A stretch of DNA of 64,000 bases from Bradyrhizobium elkanii USDA 76. GTDB taxonomy: Bacteria > Pseudomonadota > Alphaproteobacteria > Rhizobiales > Xanthobacteraceae. The stretch lies in the NCBI RefSeq assembly GCF_023278185.1, contig NZ_CP066356.1, positions 5,262,001 to 5,326,000 of the forward strand, given 5' to 3'. Shown here in pieces: positions 19,414-27,169 of the stretch. Under the pieces are notes generated by a model. It was not told the DNA's origin. It did no database searches and saw only the letters and a list, made by a program, of their open reading frames with translations. Both the position numbers and the translations under genes were made by a program. How positions within the stretch are numbered: the stretch's first letter is position 1; every line of letters begins with the position of its first letter.

Positions 19414-20100
19414 TCAAGGCTCGAGCCCGGTCTCGCGCAGCACCGGCGCGACTTCAGCCGACGACAGATAGCGCAGCAGATGATCAGCGGCCGCTGCGCG
19501 CTGCGACGCTGCCACGCGGCCGGCGGAGAACACCGCCGGGGTCTGCAAATCCAGCGGAATCGGCCCGACGACCTCGATGCCCTCGATCTGCTTCAACTCG
19601 CTGATCTGCTGGATCGCCAGATCGGCGTCGCCGCTGACGAGCTTCTCCGCGGTGAAGCCGCTCGGAATGATCACCGCCCGCGCGTTGATCGCCTCCACAA
19701 TGCCGAGACGCTCGATCAACTGGGCGAACAGGATGCCGCTGGCGCCGAGCCGCGAATAGGCCACCGCCCGCGCACCGAGCAGCGCCGCACGCAGCGCGGC
19801 TTCGGTTGCGATGTCGGGATGCGCGGCCCCCGCCTTCACCGCGACGCCGACATAGGAGCGCGCAAGATCGACAGCACTTTGGCGCGCAACGCGGCCCTCG
19901 CCGATCATCTGGTCGAGGCCCTCGCGGGTCAGGATCACGAGGTCGGCGCCCTCGCCGCCGCGCAGGCGTTCGAGCAGTGCCAGCGTCGGGGCGAAATCGG
20001 CGTCGATCGCAACGCCGCTCGCCGCCTGATAGGCGGCGGCAAGCCGCGCGACCGCGCCCTTCAGCGCCAGCGTCGAAAGCACGCGAACCGAATTGCCCAT
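19414..20100 (-). CDS. ModA-like substrate-binding-fold protein lacking signal peptide
   Basis: A 228-residue protein of the molybdate-binding ModA/SBP type. The start SVRVLSTLALKGAVARLAAA matches the first strand and helix of ModA, followed by GEGADLVILTREGLDQMI and VAYSRLGASGIL. It begins at MGNSVRV with no signal peptide, so it should be cytoplasmic. It sits 4 bp after the GrlR-like stop codon, so translation is likely coupled. No ABC permease or ATPase gene is near. It may be a stand-alone ligand sensor or partner of the GrlR-like protein (inference). Confidence 0.72.
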   Translation of the reverse strand: MGNSVRVLSTLALKGAVARLAAAYQAASGVAIDADFAPTLALLERLRGGEGADLVILTREGLDQMIGEGRVARQSAVDLARSYVGVAVKAGAAHPDIATEAALRAALLGARAVAYSRLGASGILFAQLIERLGIVEAINARAVIIPSGFTAEKLVSGDADLAIQQISELKQIEGIEVVGPIPLDLQTPAVFSAGRVAASQRAAAADHLLRYLSSAEVAPVLRETGLEP

Positions 20101-20104
20101 ATGC

Positions 20105-20809
20105 CTATGCCCGGCGCATCAGCTTGAGCGCGGCCGTGAGCCGCAGGCTGCGCTTGCCGGCAAGCGCGGTCGCCTCCAGCACGGCGCCCTCGGCGTCGCA
20201 GGTGCCGGCAAAGCCGATACCGACCTCGTGGCCGCCAAAGATCGGATTCTCGCCCATCGCCGATGTGTGCTCCTGATTGAGGATCTGGCCCTTCCAGCGG
20301 CCTTTCTCGGAGGTGTAGGTGCCGAGATAGTAGAAGAACGCGTCGCCGCCGAGGATGCGGCCGTTGTTCAGCAGCATCACGCCGGTGAGGCCACCGTCGA
20401 CCCCGTCGAGCACGCGGATGTGGATCGAATAGAGACCGTTGATAACACCGCCCTCGCCGACCCCGCCGGCGATCGGGATGTCCTCCTTGGTGATCGGCGT
20501 CATCACCGACTGGAACGGCACGCCGGGCAACTCCTTCAGTTCGCCCTTGAAGCGATAGAGTTCACCGTCCGGCCGGCCTTTGGCAATCAGCGTGGCGTCA
20601 TCGGTACCGGCCATCGCGCGGTAATTCGGATCCGGGTTGTGGCGGACGGTCTGGATCTCGACTGCGACCTCGTCGCCGGCTTTCTGGTAGGTGCCGATAT
20701 GGGCGAACGCCGAATTGCCGCCGAGCATCTTGCCGTCGCCGACATACATCACGCTGCGGCCGACGGCGCCGCCGAGTTCGAACCGGACCTTGTAAAATCC
20801 CTCAAACAA
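20105..20809 (-). CDS. GrlR-like tandem two-domain protein (paralog B)
   Basis: A 234-residue protein, the same length as the protein at 12116-12820, beginning MFEGFYKVRFELGGAVGRS. The N-terminal domain has DGKMLGGNSAFAHIGTYQ and the C-terminal domain has NGLYSIHIRVLDGVDGG and NGRILGGDAFFYYLGTY; both proteins end LMRRA. The TTG start at 20809 follows GGGGA at about 9 nt. It is the first gene of a cluster and is followed after 4 bp by the ModA-like gene. The family resembles the type III secretion repressor GrlR, but no T3SS gene is in the window. Confidence 0.72.
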   Translation of the reverse strand: MFEGFYKVRFELGGAVGRSVMYVGDGKMLGGNSAFAHIGTYQKAGDEVAVEIQTVRHNPDPNYRAMAGTDDATLIAKGRPDGELYRFKGELKELPGVPFQSVMTPITKEDIPIAGGVGEGGVINGLYSIHIRVLDGVDGGLTGVMLLNNGRILGGDAFFYYLGTYTSEKGRWKGQILNQEHTSAMGENPIFGGHEVGIGFAGTCDAEGAVLEATALAGKRSLRLTAALKLMRRA

Positions 20810-20919
20810 GCGCCGTGTCCCCGGCAGCCAAGATGTACCCGTTGTCTAGCGCGGTTCATAACGCAGCGAAACCGGTTTCGGCGGGAGGCGGCCTGCAAAG
20901 GGTATCGCTAAATAGCGAA

Positions 20920-20949
20920 GGTCCGCCAAGGCTGTCGCCGTGGCGGACC
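20920..20949 (-). terminator. Hairpin downstream of glnII
   Basis: A perfect 9-bp stem, GGTCCGCCA (20920-20928) with TGGCGGACC (20941-20949), lies about 45 bp past the glnII stop. A second small hairpin (CCGGATG, 20962-20968, with CATCCGG, 20973-20979) is closer to the gene. No strong T tract follows on the minus strand, so it may be a weak or Rho-assisted terminator or a 3' stabiliser. Confidence 0.5.
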
Positions 20950-20992
20950 CGATTTGCGGTACCGGATGACTCCATCCGGGTCCGATAGCAGC

Positions 20993-22027
20993 TTAAGCCG
21001 CAGCCTTCGCTCCGGTCGGAACCTCGGAGATCGTCTTCAGGATCTGCGAAGCGATCTGGTAGGGGTCGCCTTGCGAGTTCGGGCGGCGGTCTTCCAGATA
21101 GCCCTTGTAGCCGTTGTTGACGAACGAGTGCGGCACACGGATCGAGGCGCCACGGTCAGCCACGCCGTAGCTGAACTTGTTCCAGGGCGCGGTCTCGTGC
21201 TTGCCGGTCAGGCGCTTGTCGTTGTCCGGGCCGTAGACGGCGATGTGATCCATCAGGTTCTTCTCGAAGGCTCCCATCAGCTTCTCGAAGTATTCCTTGC
21301 CGCCGACTTCGCGCATGTACTTGGTCGAGAAGTTGGCGTGCATGCCCGAGCCGTTCCAGTCGGTGTCGCCGAGCGGCTTGCAATGGAATTCGATGTCGAT
21401 GCCGTAGCTCTCGGTGAGACGCAGCATCAGGTAGCGAGCCATCCACATCTGGTCAGCGGCGGTCTTGGAGCCCTTGCCGAAGATCTGGAATTCCCACTGG
21501 CCCTTCGCCACTTCGGCGTTGATGCCTTCGTGGTTGATGCCGGCGGCGAGGCAGAGATTGAGATGCTCCTCCACGATCTTGCGGGCAACGCTGCCGACGT
21601 TCTTGTAACCGACGCCGGTGTAGTACGGGCCCTGCGGCGCCGGATAACCCTCTTCCGGGAAGCCGAGCGGGCGGCCGTCCTTGTAGAAGAAGTATTCCTG
21701 CTCGAAGCCGAACCAGGCGCCGTCGTCGTCCAGGATGGTGGCGCGCTTGTTGGACGGATGCGGGGTCTTGCCGTCGGGCATCATGACTTCGCACATCACC
21801 AGCACGCCGTTCTCGCGCGCGGCGTCGGGATAGCAGGCGACCGGCTTCAGCACGCAGTCAGAGCTGTGGCCTTCAGCCTGCTGGGTGGACGAACCGTCAA
21901 AGCCCCACAGCGGAAGCTGTTCGAGGGTCGGGAACGACGCGAATTCCTTGATCTGCGTCTTACCGCGCAGGCTCGGCGTCGGCGTATATCCGTCGAGCCA
22001 GATATACTCGAGCTTGTACTTGGTCAT
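20993..22027 (-). CDS. glnII: Glutamine synthetase II (eukaryotic-type)
   Basis: A 344-residue GSII enzyme, which joins ammonia to glutamate using ATP, in the cytoplasm. The family length is about 330-370, shorter than GSI. Motifs visible are LPLWGFDGSST, FGFEQEYFFY, GINAEVAKGQWEFQIF, WNGSGMHANFST and ASIRVPHSF. It lacks the C-terminal adenylylation Tyr region of GSI. The start at 22027 follows AGAGAGG at 5 nt, preferred over an upstream Met at 22087. Bradyrhizobium GSII is known to be induced under nitrogen limitation by NtrC and sigma-54, in keeping with the promoter at 22121-22136. Confidence 0.96.
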   Translation of the reverse strand: MTKYKLEYIWLDGYTPTPSLRGKTQIKEFASFPTLEQLPLWGFDGSSTQQAEGHSSDCVLKPVACYPDAARENGVLVMCEVMMPDGKTPHPSNKRATILDDDGAWFGFEQEYFFYKDGRPLGFPEEGYPAPQGPYYTGVGYKNVGSVARKIVEEHLNLCLAAGINHEGINAEVAKGQWEFQIFGKGSKTAADQMWMARYLMLRLTESYGIDIEFHCKPLGDTDWNGSGMHANFSTKYMREVGGKEYFEKLMGAFEKNLMDHIAVYGPDNDKRLTGKHETAPWNKFSYGVADRGASIRVPHSFVNNGYKGYLEDRRPNSQGDPYQIASQILKTISEVPTGAKAAA

Positions 22028-22120
22028 TGAACCTCTCTGTTGATGATGCAAAACCGTGAGGAACCGAAAGCCAGTCGGCCGCCGCACGCGTACCCGGCCA
22101 CCATCGGCCGGCTCATACTA

Positions 22121-22136
22121 AGCAATTAAAATGCCA
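22121..22136 (-). promoter_or_regulatory. Sigma-54 promoter of glnII
   Basis: On the minus strand this reads TGGCATTTTAATTGCT, with GG and GC exactly 10 nt apart as in the -24/-12 consensus TGGCAC-N5-TTGC. Transcription would begin near 22110, giving a leader of about 80 nt. This fits known NtrC/RpoN control of rhizobial glnII. Confidence 0.85.
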
Positions 22137-22382
22137 GTCGCTGCACTGCGGCGCCCGCCCGGTCGCGGATGTCCACAGCGGACATCGCATTTTTTTCTGC
22201 GACATAGCAGCGCGGCTGGCATGCGCCGCGGTCAGTCAAAATCTTCTCCCAGCGCCCTCCGCCGCCCGTTTCTGCAGCAAATTCGGCTACGGCATCGCCT
22301 GCCGCTTAATGCGGCGGCAGCACTATGTGACAGTTCGTGTCCAACGGTCGGGCGCCCTGCAACCACCGCGACGGCTCAAGCG

Positions 22383-22463
22383 TTGGTCAGCTGCATCCTG
22401 CCTCACAGAAAGCAAACCCGAACTTGCCTATGAATTGGTCAAATCATGACTATTTCTTGGTCA
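22383..22463. promoter_or_regulatory. Three TTGGTCA direct repeats in glnII-gstI intergenic region
   Basis: TTGGTCA occurs at 22383-22389, 22435-22441 and 22457-22463; the last two are 22 bp apart, about two helical turns. They lie in the 540-bp divergent region, 250-330 bp upstream of the glnII promoter, where an NtrC enhancer would be expected, but the sequence does not match the canonical NtrC palindrome. Confidence 0.3.
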
Positions 22464-22566
22464 CTTGCACCCCGCCAAGCCCGGGCCGATATCGAAAGCA
22501 CGGTAACCACACGCGAATGAGTCGGGCGCACCATGGAGGCTCGCTCCGGCCAAAGGAGACTTTGAC

Positions 22567-22779
22567 ATGATCACCACGGGCCAACACCAAGGACCGATCC
22601 AAGGATCGGCAACGATCTATCAATTCCCGGCAGGGGGCCGCGCGGCTCTCGGCGGACGCCGCTACGGCGAGACGCGGGCCGCGCTCGAACTCGCCGCTGA
22701 AGTCGAGACCGCGGCCTGCAGCGAGAGCTGGTACCATCAGGCGGCGATCGACGACGCCAAGCCGGGCCGCGATCACTGA
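22567..22779 (+). CDS. gstI: DUF2735 small protein, GstI-like glutamine synthetase translation inhibitor
   Basis: A 70-residue protein divergent from glnII. SATIYQFPAGGRAALGGRR resembles the ATIYxFPxGGR motif of DUF2735 proteins. In Rhizobium leguminosarum the small gene gstI is divergent to glnII and its product lowers GSII expression after transcription. The same position and motif support the name here, but activity is not shown by sequence. AAAGGAGA lies about 8 nt before the ATG. A strong intrinsic terminator follows at 22834-22867. Confidence 0.75.
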   Translation: MITTGQHQGPIQGSATIYQFPAGGRAALGGRRYGETRAALELAAEVETAACSESWYHQAAIDDAKPGRDH

Positions 22780-22833
22780 TGTCGACGCGATCGAGGGGCG
22801 CGACGCAAAAACGTCAGACAGCAGAACAATAAC

Positions 22834-22867
22834 AAGGGTCGGAACGCGAGCGTTTCGGCCCTTTTTT
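22834..22867 (+). terminator. Rho-independent terminator after gstI
   Basis: The stem AAGGGTCGGAACG with CGTTTCGGCCCTT (two G-U pairs, loop CGAG-like) is followed by a six-T tract. It lies 55 bp after the gstI stop. Confidence 0.85.
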
Positions 22868-23178
22868 CATGCCAGCTCGCAGGCCGTCGCCGGCCGCCTC
22901 GCATGCCGGAGCCTGGCAAGCCCGGTCCGGCTGATCTCAAGCGTGACCCCGCCACCCCTGTAGCGTGTGCCCGTCAGCGACAGGCGCTTCTTCAGCGTCA
23001 CCGCCTTGCCGTCGAGTTGCAGATGCGCGCGCGTATCTCCGTTGAAGAACCCGGCAATGAACTGCGTGCCGTCAGCGCAATGATAATTCCGGAAGGCGGA
23101 CTGCGCCGACACGTTCGAGGAACCAAAGAGCTCGAAAAGAATTGCGCCGATGACAATGGCGCCCCCGCGATAAGCCAT
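22867..23178 (-). CDS. MliC-like small secreted protein
   Basis: A 103-residue protein. A signal-like segment ending NVSAQ (residue 26) precedes a beta-rich domain with YHCADGTQFIAGFFNGDTRA, LQLDGKAVTLKKR and GTRYRGGGVTLEI. The order matches MliC/PliC inhibitors of C-type lysozyme, which have a Y-x-C start and a GxRYxxG motif. The Cys pair at residues 34 and 100 could form the usual disulphide. The C-terminus is shorter than in typical MliC, so this is a probable rather than firm call. Confidence 0.65.
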   Translation of the reverse strand: MAYRGGAIVIGAILFELFGSSNVSAQSAFRNYHCADGTQFIAGFFNGDTRAHLQLDGKAVTLKKRLSLTGTRYRGGGVTLEISRTGLARLRHARRPATACELA

Positions 23179-23263
23179 ATTCTCCCCCTGACCGGCCGGT
23201 TATAGACCTGTCTGCGCCACTATTCCTGCGCCAAGACCTCATCAGCCGCAACAGGCCCGCCCG

Positions 23264-24007
23264 ATGTCCGAAGCCCCTGCCCGTCACCTCAATCTCGCCG
23301 GCGCCAGCAATTTTCGCGACCTTGGCGGCTACCAGACGCGCGACGGGCGGACGGTGCGCTGGCGCCAGATCTTCCGCTCCAACCATCTTGCGCATCTCAC
23401 CGAGCAGGACGTCGCCGTGGTGCGCTCGCTCGGGGTTAAAAGCGCGTTCGATTTTCGCGGCGTCGCCGAGCGCGCCGAGGCGCTGTGCGGCATGAGCGAC
23501 GTCACCGTGCATTCGCTCCCCGTCGAGCCGACCGTGGTGGCGTCGCTGCGCGCGATCGCCAGCAGCCGTCAGCTCTCGGAAGCCGATGCAATCGATGTGA
23601 TGCGGGATTCCTACCGGGGCTATGTGCACGACAACACCGCGCGCTACCGCACGCTGTTTGCCCATCTATTGGAGGACCGCGCGCCGCTCGTGATCCACTG
23701 CACCGCCGGCAAGGACCGCACCGGCTTTGCCTGCGCGCTGATCCTGCACGCGCTCGGCGTGTCCGAGCAGGTGATCGCGGACGACTATCTCCTGACCAAC
23801 CAGTTCTACAAGCGCGACCCGGCCCACAGCACCGAGTTGCCCGATGATGTCAAGCAGGTGCTCGGCACGGTGCGCGCGGCGTTTCTGGAGGCTGCATTCG
23901 AGGCGATCGATGCCGATTACGGCAGCCTCGACGGTTACTTCCGTGAAGGCCTCGGGCTCGGCCAGGCCGAGCGCAAGGCGCTTGAAGGCCGCTACCTGCA
24001 GGCCTGA
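23264..24007 (+). CDS. Tyrosine-protein phosphatase family protein
   Basis: A 247-residue protein with the phosphatase P-loop HCTAGKDRTG; Cys146 is the nucleophile and Arg152 binds phosphate. An N-terminal SNFRDLGGYQTRDGR segment is typical of the Y_phosphatase3 family of bacterial tyrosine/phosphoinositide phosphatases. The physiological substrate is unknown. It is a stand-alone gene followed by a family B repeat. Confidence 0.9.
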   Translation: MSEAPARHLNLAGASNFRDLGGYQTRDGRTVRWRQIFRSNHLAHLTEQDVAVVRSLGVKSAFDFRGVAERAEALCGMSDVTVHSLPVEPTVVASLRAIASSRQLSEADAIDVMRDSYRGYVHDNTARYRTLFAHLLEDRAPLVIHCTAGKDRTGFACALILHALGVSEQVIADDYLLTNQFYKRDPAHSTELPDDVKQVLGTVRAAFLEAAFEAIDADYGSLDGYFREGLGLGQAERKALEGRYLQA

Positions 24008-24022
24008 TCCGTTCGCGCGACA

Positions 24023-24066
24023 GCGTTTTCGAGCGAAGTGGATATCGGTTCGCTTGAAGAAACGCG
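24023..24066. repeat. Dispersed repeat family B, reverse copy
   Basis: GCGTTTTCGAGCGAAGTGG followed by ATATCGGTTCGCTTGAAGAAACGCG. It is the reverse complement of the elements at 27951-27997 and 34012-34060 and lies just after the tyrosine phosphatase gene. Confidence 0.7.
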
Positions 24067-24081
24067 ACCAAGCCGAAAAGC

Positions 24082-24294
24082 TCAGGCCGCTGCGGCCTCG
24101 AGCTCGAGCTCCGCGTCGAGGTCGGCAATCACATCCTCGAACGCCGAGATCGCCTGCTGGATGGCCGCGATCTGCATCAATTCCCAGCTGCCCACTGGTC
24201 CGTTGCGGTTTTGCAGTGCCACCACGAGATCGCGCCGCTGCTCCTTAAGCTGAACGAGCGGTAAACCGTGATCCGGAAGATTTCCCATTCGCAT
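24082..24294 (-). CDS. Small acidic helical protein
   Basis: A 70-residue protein beginning MRMGNLPDHGLPLVQLKEQR, mainly helical, with an acidic C-terminal run (DVIADLDAELELEAAAA). The start may be the ATG at 24294 or 24288; GGGG or AAGG lies just upstream of each. Conserved-looking but no domain recognised. It is between the phosphatase and SGNH hydrolase genes. Confidence 0.6.
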   Translation of the reverse strand: MRMGNLPDHGLPLVQLKEQRRDLVVALQNRNGPVGSWELMQIAAIQQAISAFEDVIADLDAELELEAAAA

Positions 24295-24408
24295 AACCCC
24301 TACCTTGGCTGGAGCTCAGCTTCTAAGGAAAGGGTTCTGCAAACGACTTACGGAAGTGCTGCAAATTTTATCCAACCAGCCTTACCCCGTAGTCTTACGT
24401 AGTCGGCG

Positions 24409-25098
24409 TCACGTGATGGCCTCCGGCTTCAATGCGTCGTCGATCGCGCCGAACAGCGACTGGGTCACGCAATTGGTCGCCCACTCGCTGGTGTGAAGCT
24501 GTCCGCCATCGTCGAGCTCGCCAAGCGGAATCCCGTCATCGGTCCAGCGCTTCATCAGCGCGAAGCGGCTGAACAGATTCACCTTCTTGCTTGAAGTCAC
24601 TTCGGCGATCATCGGCATGATCACATTGGCGAGATTGAGCGCAGCTTCCGTCCCGACGATCGCCTGGGTGTACTGGGAATCCATCACGACGACGTCAAGC
24701 GGAAGCGCTGCGAGCACGTCGAGCCCGGCCTCCAGCGCGGCGTGCACCTCGGCGGGATTGTAGCTCTTGTAGACGGCGTTGGTGCCGACCTGCCAGATCA
24801 CCAGCACCGGCGCCTCAGCCGTCACGTCGGACTCGATGCGCGAATACTCCTCCGGCGCTTCCTGGCCGCCGATCCCCCGGTTGATCACGTCGATCATCCG
24901 GCCGAAGAAGCGTTGCCGCAGCAGCATCTCGAGCCGCGGCGGGAACGGCAGGATGTTGTCGGCGCCCGCGGTCGACGACGATCCCAGCGCCACCAGTTTG
25001 ACCTTGCGCTGATGCCGCAGCGCATCCGCGAAGTGCGGCAGCTTATGTCCGAACCTGACGAGATCGAGATGGGCTTCGCACGGTCTGGGTGTCGGCAT
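24409..25098 (-). CDS. SGNH/GDSL hydrolase family protein
   Basis: A 229-residue esterase-type protein. Block I is VALGSSSTAGAD with the catalytic Ser, block II INRGIGG, block III WQVGTNAVYK, and block V the DDGGQLHTSEWA segment holding Asp and His. No signal peptide is visible. ATG 25098 has AAGGA at 8 nt, favoured over upstream starts at 25107 and 25167. The substrate (acetyl ester, polysaccharide or lipid) is not evident. Confidence 0.85.
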   Translation of the reverse strand: MPTPRPCEAHLDLVRFGHKLPHFADALRHQRKVKLVALGSSSTAGADNILPFPPRLEMLLRQRFFGRMIDVINRGIGGQEAPEEYSRIESDVTAEAPVLVIWQVGTNAVYKSYNPAEVHAALEAGLDVLAALPLDVVVMDSQYTQAIVGTEAALNLANVIMPMIAEVTSSKKVNLFSRFALMKRWTDDGIPLGELDDGGQLHTSEWATNCVTQSLFGAIDDALKPEAIT

Positions 25099-25223
25099 CG
25101 CAAACATCCTTGAGGCGAATGAATTGATGAATGCGCGCAGTAGGCGGCGAAATTGGCGGCATTGCAAATGAATTCCGCCTGATCATAGTGGGCAGTCGTT
25201 TGCTCGCGAATGCGGAGACCGCC

Positions 25224-25904
25224 ATGCACGGAAAAGCCATCGTCATCACGGGCGCCCTCGGCGCGCTTGGCAAGGTGGTCGCCACAGAGGCGCTGGCGCG
25301 CGGCGCGCGCGTCGCCGGCATCGATCACGCTGCATCCACGCTTGCGGCGACGGCCGACCATATCGAGCTGGGCGGTGTCGACCTTACCGACACCGCGCAG
25401 GCGACCGCCGCGATCGACAAGGCGGCCGGGCATTTCGGCCGGCTCGACGGGCTGATCAACATCGCCGGCGGCTTTACCTTCGAGGCGGTCAGCGACGGCG
25501 ACCCGGCGACCTGGCAGCGCATGTATGCGATGAACGTGATGACGGCGCTCAACACCTCGCGCGCCGCCATCCCGCATCTCACCAAGTCGGGCGCCGGGCG
25601 GATCATCAATATCGGCGCACTCGGCGCCTTGCAGGCCGCCTCCGGCATGGGTCCCTACGCCGCCTCGAAGGCCGGCGTGCACCGCCTGACGGAGTCGCTC
25701 GCCGCGGAACTGAAGGGCAAGGTCACGGTCAACGCGGTGCTGCCCTCGATCATCGACACCGCCGCCAACCGCGCCGCGATGCCGAAAGCCGACATCTCCA
25801 AATGGGTGACGCCGAAGGAGCTCGCCGACGTGATCCTGTTCCTCGCCAGCGATGCCGCGAGCGCCGTCACCGGCGCGCTGCTGCCGGTGAACGGGCGGGT
25901 TTAG
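25224..25904 (+). CDS. SDR family oxidoreductase
   Basis: A 226-residue short-chain dehydrogenase. The Rossmann TGALGALG motif (residues 9-16 region), NIAGG, and the catalytic Y-x3-K in PYAASKAG are present. A downstream VNAVLPSIIDT segment is typical of classical SDRs. ATG 25224 follows GGAG at 7 nt. It ends 4 bp inside the convergent GrlR-like gene. Cofactor preference and substrate are not evident. Confidence 0.92.
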   Translation: MHGKAIVITGALGALGKVVATEALARGARVAGIDHAASTLAATADHIELGGVDLTDTAQATAAIDKAAGHFGRLDGLINIAGGFTFEAVSDGDPATWQRMYAMNVMTALNTSRAAIPHLTKSGAGRIINIGALGALQAASGMGPYAASKAGVHRLTESLAAELKGKVTVNAVLPSIIDTAANRAAMPKADISKWVTPKELADVILFLASDAASAVTGALLPVNGRV

Positions 25905-26245
25905 TCCGCAACCAGTAGCCGCAGCTTCGACCGGAAACGGATGCTCTGCTTGCCGGCGAGCGCCATGCCGTCACCCTCGGCGGTCTGGTCGGTGTAGGTG
26001 CCGGTAAATCCGATCGTGACCACCTTGCGTTCCCATACCGGGCGCTCGCCATAGGTCGGCGAATGCTCCTCGTTGGTGACCTCGCCCTTCCACTTGCCAT
26101 CGGCTGCGGTGTAGCTGCCGTAGGCAAAGAAAAACGAGTCGCCGCCGCGCATCTGTCCGTCGCGCAGCACCATGACGCCCTGGTTGCCGCCAGAGACGCC
26201 GTCGAGAAATTCGACGGTGATGTGATAGAGCCCGTTCCGGATCAT
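25901..26245 (-). CDS. GrlR-like single-domain protein (paralog C)
   Basis: A 114-residue protein equal to one domain of paralogs A and B. It begins MIRNGLYHITVEFLDGVSGG and has DGQMRGGDSFFFAYGSY and a C-terminal LAGKQSIRFRSKLRLL, parallel to LAGKRSLRLSAELRLM in paralog A. The GrlR family is about 120 aa, so this is the ancestral size. The ATG at 26245 is preferred over the longer frame to 26299. It converges on the SDR gene with a 4-bp overlap and diverges from the DUF2161 gene. Confidence 0.72.
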   Translation of the reverse strand: MIRNGLYHITVEFLDGVSGGNQGVMVLRDGQMRGGDSFFFAYGSYTAADGKWKGEVTNEEHSPTYGERPVWERKVVTIGFTGTYTDQTAEGDGMALAGKQSIRFRSKLRLLVAD

Positions 26246-26379
26246 GAGCTGCGCCTGGTCCCGGTTCCGACAATAGCCGTTCGGCCGCGCCTTGGGCAAA
26301 TTTCATCCGCCTCGGCGAGCGCAATTCCGCGCTATGCTGACGCACCGAGTCGCGGCCGGATGCCGCAGGAGCCTGCCTG

Positions 26380-27063
26380 TTGGAAACCGCGCTTTATCTG
26401 CCCGTCAAAAGCTTCCTGGAAAAGCTCGGCTTCACCGTGAAGGGCGAGATTGGCGGCTGCGATCTCGTGGCGCTGAGCGGCGACGATCCACCGGTCGTCG
26501 TGATCGGCGAGCTCAAGCTCGCCTTCAATCTCGAACTGATCCTGCAGGCGGTCGATCGCGCCGGCGCCGCCGACGAGGTGTGGATCGCGGCCAAGGTGTC
26601 GGCCCGAGGCAAGGGCCGCGAGAGCGACGCGCGCTATCGCAATCTGTGCCGGCGGCTCGGCTTTGGCATGCTCGGCGTGACCGATCGCGGCGACGTCGAG
26701 GTGCTGGTGCCGCCGCCGACCGCGGCGCCCCGCCGCAATCCGAAGAAACGTTCACGGCTGATCACCGAGCACCGGAAACGCAAGGGCGATCCCGCGATGG
26801 GCGGATCGACGCGGGCGCCGATCATGACCGCCTACCGGCAGCAGGCGCTGGCCTGCGCCTCGGCGCTGTCGGTTGGGCCGCGGCGGGTGCGCGACCTGCG
26901 GGCCGACATTCCCGACGCCGGCAAGATCCTGCTGCATAATGTCTATGGCTGGTTCGATCGCGCCGAGCGCGGCATCTATGTGCTGACCGATGCCGGCCGC
27001 GCCGCGCTGAAGCGCTGGCCGCAGCAACAGATGAGTGCATCCGGGGCAGAAGCCACCCCGTAG
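26380..27063 (+). CDS. DUF2161 family protein, PD-(D/E)XK phosphodiesterase-like
   Basis: A 227-residue protein. The N-terminal half carries a nuclease-like core: CDLVAL (Asp28), a strand VVVIGELKLAF with Glu44 and Lys46, as in PD-(D/E)XK enzymes. A C-terminal winged-helix-like part (VRDLRADIPDAGKILLHNVY, YVLTDAGRAALKRW) follows. TTG 26380 has AGGAG at 8 nt. DNA or nucleotide cleavage is inferred from the fold only. It ends at the start of a family A repeat. Confidence 0.8.
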   Translation: METALYLPVKSFLEKLGFTVKGEIGGCDLVALSGDDPPVVVIGELKLAFNLELILQAVDRAGAADEVWIAAKVSARGKGRESDARYRNLCRRLGFGMLGVTDRGDVEVLVPPPTAAPRRNPKKRSRLITEHRKRKGDPAMGGSTRAPIMTAYRQQALACASALSVGPRRVRDLRADIPDAGKILLHNVYGWFDRAERGIYVLTDAGRAALKRWPQQQMSASGAEATP

Positions 27064-27156
27064 AGCATGATCCGGAGAAGTGCGAAGCGGCTTTCCGAGA
27101 AGATCATGCCCAAACAAGAACCTAAAGCGCGATGATGACTTGGCTTCATCGCGCAT
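27063..27156. repeat. Dispersed repeat family A
   Basis: GAGCATGATCCGGAGAAGTG, an internal inverted pair (GCATGATC and GATCATGC), then CTAAAGCGCGATGATGACTT and a matching TCATCGCGC arm. It shares structure with 18271-18354 and begins within 2 bp of the DUF2161 stop. Confidence 0.78.
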
Positions 27157-27169
27157 TGGAGGGGATATC

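Noticed and set aside
22140..22160. Possible NtrC half-site CTGCACT near the glnII promoter
   Set aside because: Only one half-site is present and it is too close to the promoter for an enhancer pair.
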